Assembly (NCBI GenBank): GCA_026708505.1
Contig: JAPOUU010000108.1
Span: forward strand, 38,040 to 102,039
Direction: 5' to 3'
Source: Hyphomicrobiales bacterium
GTDB taxonomy: Bacteria > Pseudomonadota > Alphaproteobacteria > JAPOUT01
Length of the DNA: 64,000 nt
This document shows, piece after piece, positions 17,501 to 26,549 of the stretch; position 1 is the first letter of the stretch, and every line of letters starts with the position of its first letter. Below the pieces are notes generated by a model. That model saw only the letters and a list, made by a program, of their open reading frames with translations. It ran no database searches and was not told the origin of the DNA. The position numbers were made by a program, and so were the translations under genes.

Positions 17501-18874
17501 GTGGAGGTTAGCATTAAGAGTTTTGCCCGCGGATTGATGATAGCTGCGCCGTGCTCGGGTGCCGGGAAGAGTTTGATAACTCTGTGCCTGCTGTCCGGGT
17601 TTGCGCGCCGGGGGCTGGCGCTTTCTTCCGTGAAAATCGGCCCCGATTACATTGACGCGGCCTTTCACAGGGAGGCCAGCGGAGGCGTATGCGTCAACCT
17701 GGACGGCTGGGCGATGCGCACGGATGTATTGCTCGAGACGGCCGCATTTGCGTCCGTGGACGCGGACCTGCTGCTTGCGGAGGGTGTCATGGGCATGTTT
17801 GACGGTGCACGCGACGGTGCCGGTTCAAGCGCCGATGTTGCGGCGGCGATGGGATGGAATGTCGTGCTGGTTGTGGACGGGCGCGGCACGGGACGTTCGA
17901 TTGGAGCGCTGGTAAAGGGTTTTGCAAACTTTCGCGACGATATCTGCGTGGGCGGCGTGCTGTTGAACCGCGTGCGCTCGCCGCTGCATCAAAAACTTTT
18001 GGAGGAAGGCTGCCGTGACGCCGGTGTTGAAGTTCTGGGGGCAATTCCGGAGGATGCGGGACTCCACCTGCCCCATCGGCATTTGGGTTTGGTCCAGGCC
18101 GCCGAACACCCCGACTTGAAGGAATTGCTGCATCGAGGGGCGGAGATTGCCGAAAAACATATCGATATGGATCGCATGCTGGCTTTGGCACGTCCGCTAA
18201 AGAACGTCCCCGCCCCGAAAGCCGGCGCACCTTTTACGCCGCCGGCACAAAACATCGCGGTTGCAAAAGACATTGCCTTTGCTTTCACGTATCCGAGCTG
18301 GTTTACCGCATGGCGCAACGCGGGAGCGGAAGTTTCCTTTTTCTCGCCTCTTTGCGATGAAGCCCCCCGGGAAGATTGCGACTTCGTTTTTCTGCCGGGC
18401 GGCTATCCCGAACTTCACGCGGAACGGCTTGCAAACGCATCGAACTTCCTGCGCGGATTGCAATCGGCGCAAAAAAGGGGCGCGATGATTTACGGCGAAT
18501 GCGGCGGCTACATTGTTCTCGGCGAAGGGCTTACGGACGAACACGGCGAGCGTCACGCTTTTGCCGGACTCCTGCCGTTGGAGACCCGCTTTGGCGGCGA
18601 ACGCACGCTCGGCTACCGGCGCGCCCGCTTGCTCGCGGACGGCTTTCTGGGCGCGCAGGGAGACGGTTTCCGCGGTCACGAATTCCACTTTGTCGCGGAA
18701 GTCGCTCCGGCCGGTGCGCCGCCCGCCCCTCTATTCGAGATAACCCCGCCCGATTTTGCCGGCGAGGCGGCCGCCGCCCATATCGCAGGCATGCGCACAG
18801 GAAAAGTAATGGGGTCGTTCCTGCATCTTATTGACCGCTGCGCTTCGACCTCGGCGGGTGCGACCTTGCCATAG
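17501..18874 (+). CDS. cbiA: Cobyrinic acid a,c-diamide synthase
   Basis: CbiA amidates the a and c side chains of cobyrinate using ATP and glutamine. The N-terminal domain has the P-loop APCSGAGKS and the block SSVKIGPDYIDAAFH; the C-terminal class-I glutaminase domain has FLPGGYPELHAERLA, the catalytic Cys in YGECGGYIVLG, and GSFLHLI near the end. Length from GTG 17501 is 457 residues. The start is uncertain: GGAGG at 17503-17507 lies inside that reading and sits 5 nt before an in-frame ATT (17513), while the first in-frame ATG is 17537 with no ribosome-binding site. Its 3' end overlaps the convergent GST gene by 47 bp. Confidence 0.92.
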   Translation: MEVSIKSFARGLMIAAPCSGAGKSLITLCLLSGFARRGLALSSVKIGPDYIDAAFHREASGGVCVNLDGWAMRTDVLLETAAFASVDADLLLAEGVMGMFDGARDGAGSSADVAAAMGWNVVLVVDGRGTGRSIGALVKGFANFRDDICVGGVLLNRVRSPLHQKLLEEGCRDAGVEVLGAIPEDAGLHLPHRHLGLVQAAEHPDLKELLHRGAEIAEKHIDMDRMLALARPLKNVPAPKAGAPFTPPAQNIAVAKDIAFAFTYPSWFTAWRNAGAEVSFFSPLCDEAPREDCDFVFLPGGYPELHAERLANASNFLRGLQSAQKRGAMIYGECGGYIVLGEGLTDEHGERHAFAGLLPLETRFGGERTLGYRRARLLADGFLGAQGDGFRGHEFHFVAEVAPAGAPPAPLFEITPPDFAGEAAAAHIAGMRTGKVMGSFLHLIDRCASTSAGATLP

Positions 18875-19535
18875 CGGAATGGAGGTCGAGGCAGCGTTCC
18901 ATCCATGCATGCAAAGGCTCGTCCTGTCCGATGATATTCCTGTTTGAGACGATGCGCGCCCACTGCAGCGATGAAAACAAAATATAATCGGCGAAGATGG
19001 GGGTTTCTCCTCCGAAAAACTTTGCACGTTCGAGGGCTTTGCTTGCGGGCATGAGAGCTTCTCGAGCGGCTTGGATGCCTGCATCGGCGTTTGAAGCGAG
19101 TTCTTCGAGCGTTTTTCCAAAACGCTTTTCCCGTGTCGTGCGGAAATATTCCACATCCCTGTCATCAAGGCACTCGAGAACTTCGCACATGAGCGTCGGC
19201 GCAAACACCCTGTGAACACTGAGCTCGACCCAGTTTTTGAAAAATCCGTTGAATTCGATTCCCCGCTCGCCGCCGAACAAGGAGGGCTCTTTCGGGAATT
19301 TTTCCTCGAGATATGTTGCGATGTGCCACGAGTCGGAGATCATCTTGCCGTCCTGTTCGAACACGGGAACGCTCTTCCATGGCTCGCCCGTATGGGGGAT
19401 GTCCGCGATTTCGCCGAAACGCACGGGAATGATTTGTGCGGTGACGCCTTTGTGTGCGAGCGCCATTCGCGCGCGCCAACCAAAAGGGCTGAAGTGGAGT
19501 CCGTCGCGTCCGACAAGGTCGTAGAGTTTAGTCAT
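18828..19535 (-). CDS. Glutathione S-transferase family protein
   Basis: A 235-residue protein with an N-terminal thioredoxin-like domain (KLYDLVGRDGLHFSPFGWRARMALAHKG; PVFEQDGKMISDSWHIATYL gives the conserved Pro and the Ser of the glutathione site) and an all-helical C-terminal domain. The first block loosely resembles the bacterial etherase-type GSTs, but the substrate is not evident. The start at 19535 follows AAGGAG; an upstream extension is rejected. It sits 11 bp after gshA on the same strand, which makes a glutathione-dependent role plausible. It overlaps cbiA at the 3' end. Confidence 0.85.
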   Translation of the reverse strand: MTKLYDLVGRDGLHFSPFGWRARMALAHKGVTAQIIPVRFGEIADIPHTGEPWKSVPVFEQDGKMISDSWHIATYLEEKFPKEPSLFGGERGIEFNGFFKNWVELSVHRVFAPTLMCEVLECLDDRDVEYFRTTREKRFGKTLEELASNADAGIQAAREALMPASKALERAKFFGGETPIFADYILFSSLQWARIVSNRNIIGQDEPLHAWMERCLDLHSAMARSHPPRSKRSGQ

Positions 19536-19546
19536 GTGTGTGCTCC

Positions 19547-20929
19547 TTAATATGCGTATTGCGTGAAGATGTTTGTGATGTTGCCGTTCCATTTGCCATG
19601 ATAGCACTCGAGTAATTCTTGTGCGAGGGTTTGTTCGCTCGAGAGTATTTCCTCGACGGGATGCAGAAAGTGGGTTTCGTCATTGCCGTCGCTGTCGAGA
19701 TTGGCGCGCGCCTTGAGGCCGTTATGCGAAAGTTCGGTGAATTTCCGCGCCCATTTGATGAGGGGCTCGCCGCGCAGGGGGGTTGCGAGTCCGTCTTTGG
19801 GGACCTGTTGGCGCATTTGGTTTCGTTCGGACGCGCTCCAGTCGCGCACCATCTGCCAAGCGGCATCAAGTGAATCGTCATGGTAGAGAAGTCCCACCCA
19901 AAAAGCCGGAAGCGCGCATAGTTGCGGCTGCGGGCCGCTGTCTGCGCCGCGCATCTCAAGGAAGCGCTTGAGCCGGGCCTCGGGGAAGATGGTTGTGAGG
20001 TGGTTTCCCCAGTCGGATTCGGAGGGGCGATCGCCCTCAAGTCCGGAAAGTTTTCCGTCCAGGAAATCCCGAAAGGATTTGCCGGAGACATCAATGTAGC
20101 GACCGTCCCGGTGAACAAAATAGAGCGGAACGTCCAGGGCGTATTCCGCGTATTTTGCAAATCCGAAATCGGGCTCGAAGGCCTGGTCGAGCATGCCGGT
20201 TCGCTGCTCGTCGGTGTGCAGCCAGAGCTGCGACCGGTAGGACTGGTATTCGGTCGGCTTGCCGTCGACAAAGGGGGAATTTGCGAAAATCGCGGTTGCC
20301 ATGGGTTGGAGCGCAAGGGCGACACGAAGTTTTTTGACCATGTCGGCTTCGCTGGAGAAATCGAGGTTGACCTGGACGGTGCAGGTTCGAAACATCATGT
20401 CCCGTCCCTGGCTTTGGATTTGCTTCATATATTTTTCGATGATGCCGTATCTTCCCTTTGGCATGCGAGGCATATCCTCGAGGGACCAGTGCGGACAAAA
20501 TCCAAGCCCCAGGAATCCAATGCCGAGTTCTTGCGCGATCGTATGCACCTGCTCGAGATGGGAGCCGACCTCCTTGCAAGTTTGATGGAGGGTTTTCAAC
20601 ATGGCGCCGGAGAGTTCGAATTGCCCGCCGGGTTCCAGCGAGATGTTCGCGCCGCTTGTGCCGTCCGGCAGTTTTTGCTCGAGCCCGATGATATTGTCGC
20701 CTTCGTAATGGGGACTCCAGCCGAACTGCTGCAGCCGGGTCAAAAGCGCTTGAATGCCGCTCTCCCCTCCGTAGGGAACCGGCGAGAAATCCTTTTCGCG
20801 GAAGCCGAATTTTTCGTGTTCGGTTCCAATCCACCACTGCTCTTTCGGCTTGCATCCCTGCTCGAAATATTCGACCAAGGCGTCAAAGCCGTCGAGCGGT
20901 TCGCTGTTTCCTTGCGCGAGAATACTCAT
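19547..20929 (-). CDS. gshA: Glutamate-cysteine ligase, plant/alphaproteobacterial class
   Basis: GshA makes gamma-glutamylcysteine, the first and rate-limiting step of glutathione synthesis. The 460-residue protein matches the plant-type class, not the enterobacterial one: WWIGTEHEKFGF (glutamate/metal-site Glu), LEPGGQFELSGA, and MFRTCTVQVNLDFSSEADM. GFCPHWSLEDMPRMPKGRY is also typical. The start overlaps the maf stop by 4 bp. With the GST downstream and maf-infA upstream it forms a minus-strand run. Confidence 0.95.
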   Translation of the reverse strand: MSILAQGNSEPLDGFDALVEYFEQGCKPKEQWWIGTEHEKFGFREKDFSPVPYGGESGIQALLTRLQQFGWSPHYEGDNIIGLEQKLPDGTSGANISLEPGGQFELSGAMLKTLHQTCKEVGSHLEQVHTIAQELGIGFLGLGFCPHWSLEDMPRMPKGRYGIIEKYMKQIQSQGRDMMFRTCTVQVNLDFSSEADMVKKLRVALALQPMATAIFANSPFVDGKPTEYQSYRSQLWLHTDEQRTGMLDQAFEPDFGFAKYAEYALDVPLYFVHRDGRYIDVSGKSFRDFLDGKLSGLEGDRPSESDWGNHLTTIFPEARLKRFLEMRGADSGPQPQLCALPAFWVGLLYHDDSLDAAWQMVRDWSASERNQMRQQVPKDGLATPLRGEPLIKWARKFTELSHNGLKARANLDSDGNDETHFLHPVEEILSSEQTLAQELLECYHGKWNGNITNIFTQYAY

Positions 20930-21510
20930 GCGGCGCGCCTCCGTGCGGCTTCAATGCCGGCCGCCCTGAGCAATGCGAGGGTTTCGCGTATCGGCAGGCC
21001 GGACGCTCCCGAGAAGGAACCGTCGAGTTTCCGGACAAAACGTTCGCCGGTTTTTTGTATTGCATAGGCGCCGGCGCGGTTGTTCCATTCGTTTGTGTCG
21101 AGATAGGCTTCGATCTCGTCGGGATGGAGTCGCTTGAAGAAGACGTGGGTGACGGACATCTTTGCGCCAATAGCATTTCCGTCCCGCAGGACGCACACGG
21201 CGGTATGGACCCGGTGCGTGGATCCCGAGAGGATCTTTAGAATCTCGCGCGCGTGATCCCTCCCTGCCGGCTTGGGGAGAATGCGCCGCCCTTTCGCGAC
21301 CACCGTATCGGCCGCAAGAACGATTGCGCCGGCCCGGGCGTTGCTGACAGTTTCGGCTTTTGCGCGTGCCAGCCGCGCCGCCGCTTGTCTCGGTGTTTCT
21401 GCTTTCAGGGGAGCCTCGTCGATGTTTGCACCGACAACCTCGTCGGGCTTTAGGTTCAATTGTTGCAAGAGTTCAAGCCTTTGTTGTGACTCACTTGCGA
21501 GGATGAACAT
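20926..21510 (-). CDS. maf: Maf family nucleoside-triphosphate pyrophosphatase
   Basis: Maf proteins hydrolyse non-canonical or pyrimidine nucleoside triphosphates to monophosphates and have been linked to septum control. The 194-residue protein shows the N-terminal SxxR-like motif as ILASESQQRLELL (usual form S-x-S-P-R-R, so slightly diverged here), ADTVVAKGRRILPKPAG (catalytic Asp) and GAYAIQKTGERFV near the C-terminus. It starts 8 bp after infA, an arrangement common in alphaproteobacteria, and overlaps gshA by 4 bp. Confidence 0.9.
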   Translation of the reverse strand: MFILASESQQRLELLQQLNLKPDEVVGANIDEAPLKAETPRQAAARLARAKAETVSNARAGAIVLAADTVVAKGRRILPKPAGRDHAREILKILSGSTHRVHTAVCVLRDGNAIGAKMSVTHVFFKRLHPDEIEAYLDTNEWNNRAGAYAIQKTGERFVRKLDGSFSGASGLPIRETLALLRAAGIEAARRRAA

Positions 21511-21518
21511 ATTCGAAT

Positions 21519-21737
21519 TTATTTAAATCGATATGTGATGCGTCCTTTCGTGAGGTCGTATGGAGTCATTTCGACCAACACTTTGTCCCCGGGACGTACT
21601 CGGATGTAGTTTTTGCGCATTTTCCCTGCCATGTGAGCGATGATTTCGTGTCCGTTCTCAAGTTCGATTTTGAACATGGTGTTCGGCCGGGCTTCGATGA
21701 CGATGCCGCTAAACTCGAGGAATTCTTCTTTTGCCAT
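21519..21737 (-). CDS. infA: Translation initiation factor IF-1
   Basis: IF-1 occupies the ribosomal A site during initiation. The 72-residue S1-type OB-fold protein is nearly canonical: [51 protein letters not shown]. It is full length and the first gene of an infA-maf-gshA-GST run on the minus strand. Confidence 0.98.
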   Translation of the reverse strand: MAKEEFLEFSGIVIEARPNTMFKIELENGHEIIAHMAGKMRKNYIRVRPGDKVLVEMTPYDLTKGRITYRFK

Positions 21738-21814
21738 GAATGTTATCAGTTGCGTTGGCGGGATATGGTTATGCTGGGTTGTAAGTCTCTAATGAGAATC
21801 GTTATTTTGCAAGC

Positions 21815-22429
21815 CTATTGCTTTCCCCTCTGGAACGGCCGGGGCGTTTCGACGGTGAAAAGCCGCTGATCGAGGGGGATGCCTTCGATGAGTTGCGAGA
21901 GTCTGATAAGGGTTCTTCTGCCTTGGGGGTCCGTGATAATCCACTGCCGCAGGGCAAGAACGGGCTGGTCGAAGATGAGGGTGATTTCACCTTTTTGGGA
22001 GCTTTTGTTGTCGCGAAGGTGCAGGAGGATTTTGTCGTTCTCTCGAAAGAGACCGCGAATGTCCGCGTCTTTTTCAATATCGATGTTGCCGGCAAGGAGA
22101 AACGCCAGGGGCGTTTCCTCCAGAGGGTAGCGCTGGACGGAGTTCGGGAATTGCGCTTCGACAACATTGACCCATCTTCCGTTTGCGACGACCGTGAGGG
22201 ACCCCCGGGGGAAATACTCAAAACGGATGCGCCCGGGACGTTGCAGGTAGAAGATTCCGTCGCGTCGATGGCCGCTTGCATCGATTTGGGCAAACTCCCC
22301 TTGCAGATGGACGAGTTCATTGAAGTAATCGTTGATTTGCCCGATGATCTGCGCGCGTTCGGATGAATCCTGTGCGGGTGCGGGAGTCGCAAGAAAAACG
22401 AAACCCAAGACAAGCAGCAAAAGCCTCAC
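21815..22429 (-). CDS. lolA: Outer-membrane lipoprotein carrier protein LolA
   Basis: LolA ferries lipoproteins across the periplasm from the LolCDE transporter to the outer membrane. The 204-residue protein has a signal peptide (MRLLLLVLGFVFLATPAPAQ) and the family pattern HLQGEFAQIDASGHRRDGIF, RPGRIRFEYFPRG and VEAQFPNSVQRYPLEETPL. It overlaps ftsK by 4 bp at its start; ftsK-lolA adjacency is common in proteobacteria. Confidence 0.92.
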   Translation of the reverse strand: MRLLLLVLGFVFLATPAPAQDSSERAQIIGQINDYFNELVHLQGEFAQIDASGHRRDGIFYLQRPGRIRFEYFPRGSLTVVANGRWVNVVEAQFPNSVQRYPLEETPLAFLLAGNIDIEKDADIRGLFRENDKILLHLRDNKSSQKGEITLIFDQPVLALRQWIITDPQGRRTLIRLSQLIEGIPLDQRLFTVETPRPFQRGKQ

Positions 22430-24852
22430 GAGCTGTCGCCCTGGCGAGTGAGAACTTCACGTCTTCCCATGTGGTTTGGTTCGGAAATAATTCCCTGTTC
22501 TTGCATTTGCTCGATGATGCGGGCGGAACGGTTGTATCCGATGCGAAGCTTGCGCTGGATATAGGATGTGGATGCGTATTTTTCATTTTGAATTAGCGCA
22601 AGCGCCCGATTGTAAAGATCCTGGTCCGGGTTGTTGTCGTCGGCCGGCGCGAAGAAATTGTCGACGCCGTCCTCGTCGTTTTGCTCGGTGACATCAAGGA
22701 GATAGTCGGGTGCGCCTTGTTGTTTGAGATAGCGCGCCACCTTCTCGACATCTTCGTCGGAAAGGAACGCGCCGTGGATGCGTTCGATGCGCCCGCCGCC
22801 GCTCATGTAAAGCATGTCGCCGCGCCCGAGGAGTTGTTCGGCACCCTGTTCTCCGAGGATGGTGCGGCTGTCGATTTTGGAGGTCATCTGGAAGGAGACG
22901 CGGTTCGGGAAGTTTGCCTTAATGGTGCCGGTGATGACATCAACGGAGGGGCGCTGTGTTGCGGTAATCATGTGGATGCCCGCGGCCCGCGCCATTTGAG
23001 CGAGGCGCTGGACGGCGATTTCGATTTCTTTGCCGGCGACAAGCATGAGGTCCGCCATTTCATCAACAATGACAACGATGTAGGGCATGGTCTCAAGGGC
23101 GAGTTCCTCTTCTTCGTAGAGCAGTTTGCCGGTTTCGGCGTCCACGCCGGTTTGAACGGTTCTGGTCAGATGCTCGCCTTTTCTCTCGGCTTCACGGATC
23201 CGCTGGTTGTAAGTTTCGATGTTTCGCACGCCGAGCTTTGAAATCTTGCGGTATCGATTTTCCATTTCCCTCACGAGCCACTTGAGCGCGACGACGGCTT
23301 TCTTGGGGTCGGTGACGACCGGCGTCAGCAAATGGGGGATATCGTCGTAGACGGAAAGCTCGAGCATTTTGGGATCGATCATGATGAGGCGGCACTGCTC
23401 GGGAGTGAGCCGGTAGAGCAGCGACAGGAGCAGCGCGTTGATGGCAACGGATTTCCCCGAACCGGTCGTTCCCGCGATCAGCAGGTGCGGCATTCGCGCA
23501 AGATCGACGACAATGGGCTCGCCCGTGATGCTTTTGCCGAGGATGATGGGAAGTTTCATTTTGCTGCCGGTACCGGCGAACGCGGTGCATCCGAGCAATT
23601 CGCGCAAGGCGACGAGTTCGCGGTGTTCGTTCGGCAACTCGATGCCGATGGCGTTGCGTCCGGGCACGACGGCGATGCGAGTCGAAACGGCGCTCATGGA
23701 GCGTGCGATGTCATCGGCCAGTCCGATGACGCGCGACGACTTCACCCCCGATGCCGGCTCGAGCTCGTAAAGCGTGACAACCGGACCGTTCCTTATATTG
23801 ATAATTTTGCCGGAGATGCCGAAGTCGGCAAGCACGCTCTCGAGCAGCGATGTTTCCTGTAAAATCTCCTGCCTGGTTCTTTCGTGCCTGGCGGCGTCTT
23901 CGGTTGCCTCGAGGAGATCCAGGGGCGGAGCCCGGTAGCCGTCCTTTCTATTCTTCTTGTCGAATTCGAGGCCCGTTTGAACCGCCGCGCTGATTCTCGT
24001 CTTGCGGCGGATGCTTGAAGCCCGTTTGGGTTTCTCGGCAACCGATTCGCGCGATTCGCGGTTTTGTCCAATAATGTCGTTTTCTTCGAACTCCTCAAGG
24101 GCGAATTCTTCATATTTTTGCCCTTCGTCAAAAAATTTTTTCCAACCCGCAATGGTTGCATTGGCAATGCTCCTAAGAAGCCTCCGGCCCCGACTTTGAT
24201 TCGAAGCCGTAAAATCCAGTTTTTCCGCCATTTCCCCGTAGTTTTTCCCGGTTTTGGACGCGGGAGAGGAAGGAGAAGTGCGAACGGGCCAATCCATAGC
24301 GAAGGCAAGGAGCAAAATTGCGGCGCTTCCGGCGATTATTCCGATGACACCGTTGAGCAAGAGGGTGGATTCGATGTAGGGATTGAGGGCGGCTTCGAAG
24401 GAGGCGACTAGGAAGCCTCCGATGCTCCCGCCGACGCCCGCCGATGTCGCGCCCCAGTTCTCCGGCGCGAGCGCCAGGGTTGCCGCGACGAAAACCGGCG
24501 CTACGGCACAGGAAGCGATGCGCCAAAGGATTCCCTCCACCGGGTCATGGCAGAGCATTCTCCATCCCCACATTGCCAGCGGAATACAGAAGAAAAACCC
24601 CGCGTATCCGAGATATTGGTAGGACAAATCCGCCAAGACGGCCCCGCCCTGCCCTAACGGATTTTGCACGTCCGCCGAGATGTCGTGATTCCAACTGGGA
24701 TCTTGCGGCGACCATCCGATCAGCGCCACCAGCACGGCGGCGCAGACAGCCAGTAACCCCACGCCTATCGCCTCGTTCAGGCGCTTGCGCAGAAATACCC
24801 GCACCGCTGTCGGGAGCCATTCGATTCGCGTAGAAGACTGGGTGAAAGCCAT
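22426..24852 (-). CDS. ftsK: DNA translocase FtsK
   Basis: FtsK anchors at the division septum and pumps DNA to resolve chromosome dimers and clear the septum. The 808-residue protein has about four N-terminal membrane segments (roughly residues 25-195), a linker of about 120 residues (shorter than the very long linker of E. coli FtsK), the motor domain with Walker A IAGTTGSGKSVAINALLL and Walker B IVVIVDEMADLMLVAGKE, and a C-terminal winged-helix gamma domain (STSYIQRKLRIGYNRSARII) that reads KOPS sites. AT-rich DNA of about 160 bp precedes it. Confidence 0.95.
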   Translation of the reverse strand: MAFTQSSTRIEWLPTAVRVFLRKRLNEAIGVGLLAVCAAVLVALIGWSPQDPSWNHDISADVQNPLGQGGAVLADLSYQYLGYAGFFFCIPLAMWGWRMLCHDPVEGILWRIASCAVAPVFVAATLALAPENWGATSAGVGGSIGGFLVASFEAALNPYIESTLLLNGVIGIIAGSAAILLLAFAMDWPVRTSPSSPASKTGKNYGEMAEKLDFTASNQSRGRRLLRSIANATIAGWKKFFDEGQKYEEFALEEFEENDIIGQNRESRESVAEKPKRASSIRRKTRISAAVQTGLEFDKKNRKDGYRAPPLDLLEATEDAARHERTRQEILQETSLLESVLADFGISGKIINIRNGPVVTLYELEPASGVKSSRVIGLADDIARSMSAVSTRIAVVPGRNAIGIELPNEHRELVALRELLGCTAFAGTGSKMKLPIILGKSITGEPIVVDLARMPHLLIAGTTGSGKSVAINALLLSLLYRLTPEQCRLIMIDPKMLELSVYDDIPHLLTPVVTDPKKAVVALKWLVREMENRYRKISKLGVRNIETYNQRIREAERKGEHLTRTVQTGVDAETGKLLYEEEELALETMPYIVVIVDEMADLMLVAGKEIEIAVQRLAQMARAAGIHMITATQRPSVDVITGTIKANFPNRVSFQMTSKIDSRTILGEQGAEQLLGRGDMLYMSGGGRIERIHGAFLSDEDVEKVARYLKQQGAPDYLLDVTEQNDEDGVDNFFAPADDNNPDQDLYNRALALIQNEKYASTSYIQRKLRIGYNRSARIIEQMQEQGIISEPNHMGRREVLTRQGDSS

Positions 24853-25012
24853 CCGCCTCTCTCCGTTGATTTACCTGCGCGAACTATATGGGGAATCGAT
24901 GGGTTTGTCGAGTTTTTATTTTTGAGAAATTCTATTTTGTGGAAAAGTTTATGTAAAATATGAAATGTAATATATGAGAATTTGTATTCTATATCGTTGA
25001 AAATAAACGAAT

Positions 25013-25807
25013 TTACGAGTTCGATAATATTTCCAGGATGGCGCGATGAAGTTGAATATTGCCCGCTGCAACGGTGTTGAATTCACCTCCGGTCTCGCAT
25101 GAAAGAGGATTTCCGCTCCAATCTGTAATGATTCCACCCGCGCCTGCGACGATGGGAACGAGGGGCAGCACGTCGTAGTAGCGCAGGTCGGCCTCAACGA
25201 CGGCGTCCGCCCACCCTGCCGCCAGGGCGCAGTAGAGATAGCAATCGCCGCCGAACCGGCGCATTTTCGCCTGTTTGGCGAGGTTTTCGAAGGCCCTGCC
25301 GGAGAACATAGCAGGATCGGTCGCCCCCAAAACCGCCTCCCGGATATCACGGCAATCGCGTGTTTTCAGGGGCGTCCGCACGCCCTCCCTGATTCGAAAA
25401 CTCCCCTGCGACGAACCTTCGAATCGCTCCCCCACGAACGGCTGGTTCATAATGCCGAGCAACGGCGTATCGCCGTCATATAGGGCGATAAGCGTTCCCC
25501 ACAAGGGCAATCCCATGACGAAGGACCTTGTCCCGTCAATGGGGTCAAGGATCCACCGCATGGACGCCTCCGCGTTGGTGACGCCCTGCTCTTCTCCGAG
25601 AATCGCGTGGGCCGGGAAGCGCGCCCCGATCATCTCGCGCATGACGGCTTCCGATTCCCTGTCGGCTTGCGTAACAGGGTCAAAGCCCCTCTTCCCTTTG
25701 CTCTCAACCGCCGCCGCCTGCCGGAAGTATCGTTGAACGGCCTTCCCGGACGCTTCGGCGAGTTCGTGCGCGAAGGCGATGAATTCATTAATGTTCGCGT
25801 TTGTCAC
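25013..25807 (-). CDS. hisN: Inositol-monophosphatase-family histidinol-phosphatase
   Basis: A 264-residue Mg-dependent phosphatase. It shows the family motifs ILGEEQG, WILDPIDGTRSFVMGLPLW (metal-binding DPIDGT) and, at the C-terminus, RYYDVLPLVPIVAGAGGIIT. The combination with GGDCYLYCALAAGWADAVVEA is typical of the HisN histidinol-phosphatases that complete histidine synthesis in alphaproteobacteria, rather than SuhB or CysQ. It is monocistronic; the hisS-hisZ-hisG cluster lies 11 kb away. Inositol monophosphatase activity cannot be excluded. Confidence 0.82.
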   Translation of the reverse strand: MTNANINEFIAFAHELAEASGKAVQRYFRQAAAVESKGKRGFDPVTQADRESEAVMREMIGARFPAHAILGEEQGVTNAEASMRWILDPIDGTRSFVMGLPLWGTLIALYDGDTPLLGIMNQPFVGERFEGSSQGSFRIREGVRTPLKTRDCRDIREAVLGATDPAMFSGRAFENLAKQAKMRRFGGDCYLYCALAAGWADAVVEADLRYYDVLPLVPIVAGAGGIITDWSGNPLSCETGGEFNTVAAGNIQLHRAILEILSNS

Positions 25808-26111
25808 GGGAGCATTTTACGAGGGCTTCTCGTGCGCGACAATCCCTCAAATACATTCGGCAAGAAGCCTGTCGAGTCATCTGAAAGTGCGCAAAGCGTC
25901 CAACGTCACCCTTAATACTATTTAAAGCAGAGTAAAATAGATTAAATAACAAGTATAACGGAAATATCAAAAGTTAACTTCTAGTAAAAAGTGTAATGCT
26001 TATCCATTTAAGTTGGCATTGTGTGGATTTTTATTTTTATATTCGTGAGAACCCTCATTCGTTGATAGCACGATATAACTTCACAACTTCTCCACTATAC
26101 GGTCCCAACCA
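25808..26111. other. AT-rich divergent intergenic region
   Basis: About 300 bp between hisN and the XRE regulator gene. It is markedly AT-rich from about 25915 to 26080 compared with its surroundings and should carry the promoters of both genes. Several TATA-like hexamers are present (for example near 26074 and 26096), but none has a convincing -35 at proper spacing, so I do not call a promoter. No open frame, repeat or RNA gene is evident. Confidence 0.5.
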
Positions 26112-26546
26112 ATGCCCAAGAAGAAATCTGCAAAACAAACCTCAGGCAAACCCCATCCCGTTGATGTCTACGTCGGCAAGCGAATCAAGCAGCTCCGATG
26201 GCTCAAAGGCATGACGCAACAACAACTCGCCAAGCAGGTCGGCGTCAAATTCCAGCAAGTTCAAAAGTATGAAACCGGGGCGAACCGCGTGTCGGCCTCG
26301 CGCCTGTGGCAATTGTGCGAAGCGCTTAACGTGCCTGTGTCCTTCTTCTTCGAAGGCTATCCCGAGAACAAGCCCTCGTCCAAGTCGCGGGGTTTCTCCG
26401 AGAACAACGACGTCCTCAATGAGCGCGAAGCCCTTGAACTCGTGCGCGCCTACTACGCCCATCCGGCAGGCTTCCGCCGGCATATTCTCGACCTCGTTAA
26501 ATCCCTCCCAAAATACTTCACTCCCCGCTCCACCCGGCGCACATAG
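26112..26546 (+). CDS. XRE-family helix-turn-helix transcriptional regulator
   Basis: A 144-residue DNA-binding protein. Residues ~18-75 form a Cro/CI-type HTH (VGKRIKQLRWLKGMTQQQLA, FQQVQKYETGANRVSASRLW), followed by a short alphaproteobacterial-type tail (EALELVRAYYAHPAGFRRHI) and no recognisable ligand domain. This architecture is common for small regulators in alphaproteobacteria, often chromosomal and not prophage-borne. Targets are unknown. It faces the convergent oxidoreductase gene, 3 bp apart, and is preceded by an AT-rich promoter region. Confidence 0.88.
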   Translation: MPKKKSAKQTSGKPHPVDVYVGKRIKQLRWLKGMTQQQLAKQVGVKFQQVQKYETGANRVSASRLWQLCEALNVPVSFFFEGYPENKPSSKSRGFSENNDVLNEREALELVRAYYAHPAGFRRHILDLVKSLPKYFTPRSTRRT

Positions 26547-26549
26547 GAT

